Shown piece by piece: positions 58,459 through 64,000 of a stretch of DNA of 64,000 nucleotides (the first letter of the stretch is position 1; the number at the start of each line of letters is the position of its first letter). The notes below the pieces were generated by a model. The model was not told where the DNA came from and searched no databases. It was given only the letters and a program-made list of their open reading frames with translations. The position numbers were made by a program, and so were the translations under genes. This DNA comes from Capsicum annuum. Its lineage: Eukaryota; Streptophyta; Magnoliopsida; Solanales; Solanaceae. Location: NCBI RefSeq assembly GCF_002878395.1, contig NC_061121.1, positions 136,248,669-136,312,668 of the forward strand, in the 5' to 3' direction.

Positions 58459-60041
58459 TGTTATGGTTCAAACTAAGTATGATGACTGGTTTCCTTGAAT
58501 AAATTAGATTTTCTTAATTAAGTGTTGTTTTAATTTTGTTGTTTTTTTGTTGCTAGAGGATATGCAAGTGTTCTAATTTGAGGGTTTTGATGTGATATAG
58601 AAATGTAGCACTTTTTACACTTAAACAAGAAAAATGATCAAGTTTCTAAGGCTTTTTTGTTATTTATGATCCATTTTGGGTTTGTTTTGCAGAAAACTAT
58701 GATTTGAATGATAAGTTCATGAAAATGGTGAAAAGGTGTTTTTGGCCACTTTTGGAATGATTATGGATGATTGGGATGTTTTCCAACTTGATTGTGATCA
58801 ATTCATGTTTGACATTTGAAGTAGAGTTGAAAAACTAACTCGTGGTACCTACTAAGTCAGCCTATGGATCATATGTTGACCTACGGACCGCAGGTATCAA
58901 AGACGGTACAAGAAAGTCCAAAATCTCGAGAGCTAACTTGCAGGAATTTTTCCATCCCGTACCTGTAGTTGGTACCTACACCCGGAGCAGACCGTAGGCA
59001 TAACCCGCAGCCAATACCAAACCACTGATACAGGAAGTGGGTAGTGAGTGACCCTGTTTGCTCCTATTTTGTTCAATCTTAGTTCTTAGGGTTTTCTCTT
59101 GTATTATAAATACCCTTATGTACTTTTTAGTAGAGAGTCAACACTTTTAACACTTAGAAACATATTTTGGTTTCAAGATCCATCTTTCATCTTGGGATTT
59201 CATTTTATTGACTTTGATTTATTATTCAGTTTACGGTTATGGGTTTTCTTTTGTCTTATCATTGTGATTTAATCTTTGCTTTTCAACATGAATGTTATTT
59301 GTTTCTTCATAATAATGAGTAGCTAAAACCCATAGTTAGAGTTCTGGAAACCCTGTTAAATTGGCGAAGTAGGGGAAGTGCGATTGTTGATAGAAACCAA
59401 TATCCATGGCATCCATTACTTTATCTTTAATATGATTGATTTCTTAATGGGTGCACACATTAGGATCCTTCCGGAGTATTACTACCTGCTCTAACTAAGG
59501 GGTAGTAACTAGGAAAAGATAAAGACAACAGTAATTTAGGGAGTTACTAGTAGATTCGTTGCAGCACAATGGTATATGCGACTGATTATTAGCCTTTATC
59601 TAAAAACTTAAGACTCAAAAAGTGATAGTTAACTGAGACCAAGGTAAGGGTTAGTAACGTGACACTCTGAGACTCAATAGGCAAAGGCTGAAATCCTACT
59701 GCTCATGCAAAAGATTGTATAAGGTACTTAACTTATTGGTTCTGCATACAAGGTATTGAGTTAGTCCAACAACGCACATAAGCCTACAGAGTTTAGATAT
59801 CAGGGGAACACAATCCTAGTGTTCACTTACGACTGATTTTCAACCAAGTCTATATTGTTCTTTGTTTGAGACTACTACAAACAAATTCCCCCATTTACTT
59901 TCCTATTTTACCCATAGACCGTGAACACTGAGATCTATTAAATCATGTGTTCATTTGGGATTCGATCCCAACCTTAGTTGGGTTGCTATATCATGACAGC
60001 AACTGTACCATCATCTAAAAGGAGGTATTTCTTGGAAATCA
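58459..60041 (+). mobile_element. Element G: 3' LTR
   Basis: 1583 bases, TGTTATGG...GGAAATCA. The start is set by the purine tract before it. A block of short inverted motifs (GGTACC, CCTACGGACCGCAGG, CCGTAGG) at 58845-59010 comes before a TATA box at 59105-59112, then a leader. The rear half matches 52276-53015. The outer flank is taaaa (60042); no partner can be tested because the other end is cut. Confidence 0.78.
59105..59112 (+). promoter_or_regulatory. TATA box of LTR G
   Basis: tataaata, about 100 bases after the inverted-motif block. A leader with an AACAC-rich run (59125-59150) follows. It marks the probable transcript start region by analogy with other LTRs in the window. Confidence 0.55.
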
Positions 60042-60235
60042 TAAAAAACTAGGGATTCTTGAGACTTAATGGGTGGAAAGAACCCATTGATGAATATCCC
60101 ACATACCTGAGTTTCTTGAATTCTTGAACAAAACATGGAATTGGGTCTTTGGATATTTCAATTCTTTGAAAAAGCTTTGATTTTTGTATTCTTAAGGATT
60201 GGAGGGAATTGCGTATCGTTAACTAATGGATATTG
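60042..60235 (-). mobile_element. Fragment of a reverse-oriented LTR leader
   Basis: On the minus strand it reads like the early transcribed part of the LTRs here (CAAGAATTCAAGAAACTCAGG and similar phrases, about 60100-60140). It joins the integrase of H at about 60235 without its own ends. Assignment is by texture only. Confidence 0.35.
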
Positions 60236-61150
60236 GAGTGATAGTTGTTGTTATAGGAAAACTCAATTAAAGGTAAGTATTCATCCCAACTACCCTTAAA
60301 GTTGATAACACAAGATCTCAATATATCCTCTAAGGTATTAATCGTCTACTTTGCTTGACCATCTGTCTGTCTAAGGATGAAAATGTATACTGAGAAAAAC
60401 TTGGGTACCAAGACCCTTCAAAAAATCCTTCCAAAAGTGAGAAGTAAAGTGGGTACCTCTATCTGAAATGATAGTCAATGGAACCCTATGCAACTTTACC
60501 AACTCCTAGAGATAGAGTCTAGAATAATTCTCAGCTAATTGCAAAGTATGAATTGATAAGAAATGGGCTAACTTGGTCATTCTATCCACAATGAACCAAA
60601 TCAAATTATGTCAGCGATGCATACGAGGTAACTCTATAACAAAATCCATGTTAACAACTTCTCACTACCAAGTGGGGTGCTGAACTCCTAAATCATACCA
60701 CTAGGCCTTTGGTGCTGAACCTTAAACTACTGACAATTCGAAAACTTAGCCATGAATTCCCCAATATCTTTCTTCATACTATTCTGCTAATAAATTTCCC
60801 ACAAATAATGGTACATTTTTATGGATCTCGGTTGAATCAAATATCACTCACCATATGTTTCTGCTAATATTTGTTGTCTCAAACCATCCACACTAAGAAC
60901 ACATAATTTGTCCTGACAATGAAACACACCATCTCCTCCGACAATAAAGCACACTATCTCCCTATTAGAAGAAAAACTCAACCTTCTCATCCCAAATTGC
61001 CTTCTTCAACCTAACCAAGTTAGGAACCCTGTCTTGGTTTTGTTTCACTTCAACCACTAATGAAGATTCCTAACCATTTTGAACCCATATACTACCTTTG
61101 GCTGAATCAACTAACCTAACACCCAATCTAGCAAGCTTATGAACCTCACA
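60236..61150 (-). pseudogene. pol: Element H: integrase pseudogene, truncated
   Basis: The minus strand reads HNLIWFIVDRMTKLAHFLSIHT (first Asp, about 60600), then LHRVPLTIISDRGTHFTSHFW (second Asp kept, about 60480), a frameshifted FHPQTDGQ segment, and [20 protein letters not shown] followed by [12 protein letters not shown] (60330-60236), where it breaks off. The zinc-binding N-terminus is decayed at about 60800. H is close to element C in family but keeps the SDRG motif that C has lost. Confidence 0.82.
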
Positions 61151-61690
61151 TACCAACTCATTATTATCCTCTTCAACATGGTAACACTTCTCATAGACAA
61201 TATATTAAGAGCATCGGCCACTACATTAGCCTTACCCAGGTGATACAACATACTTATATCATAGTCTTTCAATAATTCAAGCCACCTTCTCTAAAAAAGA
61301 TTTAGATCATTCTGAGTGAACACATATTGTAAACTCTTATGATCCATGAACACGTCAAATAGACCCCAAAAAGGTAATGCCTGTAAATTATCAAGACAAA
61401 CACAACTATTGCTAACTCAAGATCATGGGTCAGGTAATTCTTCTCATGGGGTTTAAGTTGTCAAGAGGAATAAGCTATGGCATTACCTCGCTGCATCAAT
61501 ACACAAAAACAACCAACTCTATATGCATTACAATAAATTACAAACATATCTGAACCCTTTAGTAGAGTCAATACCTGAGCAGAAATGAGTCAAGTCTTCA
61601 ACTCCTAAAAACTCTTCTCACAGGAATTAACAACTTAAATTTGACTTTCTTTTGGGTTAGTCGAGATATGGAGAAATATATAGAAGAAAA
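61151..61690 (-). pseudogene. pol: Element H: RNase H pseudogene
   Basis: Minus-strand pieces: LISAQVLTLLKGSDMFVIYCNAYRVG (first catalytic Asp replaced by Asn, as in YCNA against the usual YCDA; about 61590-61510), [23 protein letters not shown] (Glu region) and a decayed end. Stops present. Confidence 0.72.
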
Positions 61691-62652
61691 TACTTCAACT
61701 ATCCATCTATAGTAACTAGTTAAACCCAAGAAACTCTTGATATTTGATGGAGAGATAGGTCTACGCCAATTTCTCACTTTCTTGATCTTTTGAGGAGCAA
61801 CTCAAATGTCATCACCAGAAAAGATATGATCAAGGATACCTATTGATGTCAACCAGAATTCACACTTGCTAAAATTATTGAATAAATGGTAATCTTTAAG
61901 GGTCTATAATATAATCCTCAAATGGTATGCATGATCACCTTCACCACAAGAATAGATGAAGATCTCATCAATGAAAAATATGATGAACATGTCCAGTTAC
62001 TACTTTAACGCCCTGTTCATCAAGTCCATAAAAGATGTAGGAGCATTCATTAGTTCAAGAGACATAACTAGAAATTAAACTGACCATACCGAGTTCTAAA
62101 GACTGTCTTCGAAATGCCAAATTCTCTAAGTCTAAGCTGATGATAGTCAGATATAAGGTATATCATAGAGAAATATCTTGCACCCAAAAGTTGGTTGAAC
62201 AATCCATCAATCCTGATTAAAAGATATTTATTCTTGATTGTGGCTTTGTTCAACTGATGGTAGTCGATGCACATTCTAAGGGAACCATCTTTTTTGGGCA
62301 CCTAATAGGATTGGAGCACCCCAAAGAGAAATAATAGGCCTGATAAAACCCTTATCAAAGAGGTGTTTCAACTATTCCTTAAATTCTTTAAGCTCAGTTC
62401 GATCCATTCTATATGGTGGATTGAGATAGGTTGCTTGTCTAGAAGATAATCTATTCCAAAGTAAATTCCCCTTTCGGGAGAAACTCTAGAAAGATCTTCA
62501 GGGAACACTTCTGGAAACTTATTCATGACTGGAACTGACTCAAGACTCAGAGTTTCAAAAGGTAAGTCCTTGACTCGAATGATAGGGTAAATACAATCAT
62601 TGGATATCATCTTTCTTTTCTTAAGATAGAAGACAAATCTATATATAGGCAC
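61691..62652 (-). pseudogene. pol: Element H: reverse transcriptase pseudogene
   Basis: 62652-62368 is open: the linker FPEVFPEDLSRVSPERGI, then the KQPISIHHIEW segment. 62301-62068 is open: [20 protein letters not shown], then [17 protein letters not shown] (first catalytic Asp replaced by Tyr, SMIY against SMID) and [15 protein letters not shown]. The catalytic box at 61964-61975 reads FIDE, so the second Asp is Glu. These changes fit a dead copy. Confidence 0.83.
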
Positions 62653-62689
62653 TGAGATAATACCCTTTCATTCAATAAAAGGCTTATTA

Positions 62690-63060
62690 GGAAATTAGAA
62701 CTATACTATTCTATTTCTACAGTCGACTGAGGCATAGCATGAGTGGATCCAATCTTTGTCAAAATGACATCAAAGTTAGTTATTTCTAATTCCATAAGAT
62801 CAACAGAAGTAATTTTCTAAGGCACTGTGACTGGAAAATTTTTGTATACCCATTTGGTTATAATAGAACTGCATACTGAGGTATACACTAATAATGGCTC
62901 TGCTAATATATCAGGACTGACACCAAAGTCTATAACTAATATAGAGTCACAATAGAAAGTGAAGCTCCAGTTCTAACAGTGCATAAACATAAAAGTGGAA
63001 GAATTATAATATACCCATAACCACATTAGGAGAACTTTTATAATCCTGTCGAGTCTGTAT
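62690..63060 (-). pseudogene. pro: Element H: protease pseudogene
   Basis: Minus-strand reading: a segment with ...ASLSIVTL (active site region, about 62970-62940), VYTSVCSSII and the strand VDLMELEITNFDVILTKIGS (about 62800-62740), which parallels FELDMIDFNAILRMD of element C. The exact active-site triplet is not clear. Stops present. Confidence 0.65.
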
Positions 63061-63197
63061 AGTGTATATTTTGTTCTGATATTGCCTACTGGTGGTACTT
63101 GAAGTGGAGCCATATTGAACCAGTGATTTACTGAAGCTGATGAAAAATTGGACTAACCCTATTGATAAAAATATGTTCCCTTTTGGGCAACTATTGG

Positions 63198-63239
63198 ATA
63201 GTCCTTGATCCTATGGCCTAGCTTGCCACATCCAAAACA
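63198..63239 (-). pseudogene. gag: Element H: gag remnant, zinc knuckle
   Basis: The minus strand reads CFGCGKLGHRIKDY: the CCHC knuckle with the last Cys changed to Tyr. A first Cys cluster (CGKNHQREC) lies just before it, the same double arrangement as in element D gag. N-terminal remains (VPKFRQDNRDRAPDSK) run back to about 63400, and the primer site is at 63481, so the capsid part is gone. Confidence 0.75.
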
Positions 63240-63480
63240 CACATAACTACCTTCCCTGCACTCTCTCTGGTGATTCTTACCACTTGTCCTATAAAGAGGG
63301 TTGAGGCAACACTATTCGCTCTACCCTAGCATTTAGAGTCGGGCGCTCTATCCCGATTATCCTGCCTGAACTTAGGAACTGGTGCACTGGCTGAATATAG
63401 GACTGGAGCATTTCACACACATGTATAAGACTCGACTCAATGCAGCTTTCAGACTTCCTAGGACACTATAAAACCTTTGG

Positions 63481-63494
63481 CCTGATACCAAGTT
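63481..63494 (-). other. Element H: primer-binding site
   Basis: The minus strand reads AACTTGGTATCAGG, matching TTGGTATCAGAGCC at its first ten bases. It lies directly at the LTR border and fixes the reverse orientation. Confidence 0.78.
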
Positions 63495-64000
63495 TAGTCA
63501 CAACCTGAGGCTATCCACTAGTTGTGACAACGGTGCTTACGATCACAAGTGACCACAAGTTAACCCATGGGTAGGTAATTGCTTTGAGTACTAAATAATA
63601 TAATGATAATGAACATATGCGGAAACAGTTGGGTAAATCCATTAGATTCAAATACTAAAAATACAATTTAAATTATAAGTCTGAATGCCAGATGACATAC
63701 TGAAAAAAATGATCAAATAACTAATGAACTAACTAACTATTTGAATCGCTGAAACTATCTGAAAGCCACTAAACTGACTTAGAAATTCATGGGATAATCC
63801 CCAACTAACTACAAAATTAGCTAAGTGAAAAGAAATATAAAAATATTAAAATAAAATAGCAGGACCTTGACATACGAGCACTCACCACAACTGTTGCAGC
63901 TAATAAGCTATATTGTCTAAGCACAGAAAGTAAATTGAGCCTCCGAACCTATGATATAAGTCATCATAGGGAAAACTAAAGTATTCTATCAATACTATGA
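63495..64000 (-). mobile_element. Element H: 5' LTR, partial
   Basis: U5 side of the LTR, running off the window. The first bases hold a palindromic pair GTCACAACC...GTTGTGAC (63498-63530), as at the U5 ends of LTRs F and J. No coding signal. Confidence 0.65.

Larger units (their letters stand above)
52276..60041 (+). mobile_element. Element G: Athila-like element lacking RT and integrase
   Basis: Two LTRs (52276-53015, front missing; 58459-60041), a TGGCGCC-type primer site, gag-protease, then a non-coding linker and a 3' ORF related to the plant transposon protein family. No RT, RNase H or integrase motif lies between 54780 and 58458. Either an internal deletion or a non-autonomous family explains this. 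The LTRs are similar over about 0.74 kb, with small deletions in the left copy. Confidence 0.78.
60236..64000 (-). mobile_element. Element H: Tekay-like element, reverse strand, cut by window end
   Basis: 5' LTR (63495-64000, cut), primer site, a short gag end with zinc knuckle, protease, RT, RNase H and integrase on the minus strand. The integrase ends in mid-core at 60236, so the C-terminus, chromodomain and 3' LTR are missing. Only about 250 bases separate the primer site from the knuckle, so most of gag is deleted. Stops throughout pol. Confidence 0.82.

Noticed and set aside
1..64000. A cellular gene, tRNA, rRNA, CRISPR array or bacterial-type operon
   Set aside because: None seen. All coding signal belongs to LTR retrotransposons or their associated ORF; direct repeats are LTR pairs or simple sequence.

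Overview
The window looks like repeat-rich (heterochromatic) plant DNA, and I found no cellular protein gene, rRNA, tRNA or CRISPR array. It is AT-rich. Almost every piece I can identify belongs to decayed LTR retrotransposons of the Ty3/gypsy superfamily. Three groups are present: Tekay/Del-like chromoviruses, a second Met-tRNA-primed gypsy family, and Athila/Tat-like elements primed with a TGGCGCC-type site. A flowering plant with a large genome is well supported. Solanaceae is my inference from the general look of the LTRs and ORFs, not from a search.

Layout. 1-2781: 5' part of element A (LTR tail, primer site, leader, gag), cut by the window edge. 2782-16106: Tekay-like element C (5' LTR remnant, gag, protease, RT, RNase H, integrase, chromodomain, 3' LTR). 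Its integrase is split by a 3.66-kb solo LTR, E (8436-12091). 16075-24287: LTRs lying in reverse orientation (N, P). P is split by a 3.43-kb solo LTR, J (20077-23507), which has a perfect 5-bp target duplication. 24288-39956: a four-level nest. A degenerate transposon-associated ORF is split by element K-L, whose interior holds an Athila/Tat-like LTR (M), which in turn is split by the complete but pol-less element D (28563-36569). 39957-52275: element F, a second Tekay-like copy, whose 5' LTR is split by the complete reverse-strand element B (41715-49211, same family as A). 52276-60041: Athila-like element G, with gag-protease and a 3' ORF but no RT or integrase. 60236-64000: reverse-strand Tekay-like element H, running off the window.

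No element looks able to move by itself. Every gag or pol reading frame carries stops and frameshifts, and several catalytic or zinc-binding residues are replaced. The nest order gives a relative insertion history: D after M after K-L after the host ORF; B after F; E after C; J after P. LTR boundaries come from TG..CA ends, 5-bp flanks, primer sites (Met-tRNA type or TGGCGCC type) and purine tracts read by eye. Percent identities and exact end bases need an alignment. Many of the LTRs share one design: a block of short palindromic or tandem motifs, then a TATA-like box, then a C/T- and A-rich leader. Several chromovirus LTRs also end in a short palindrome.
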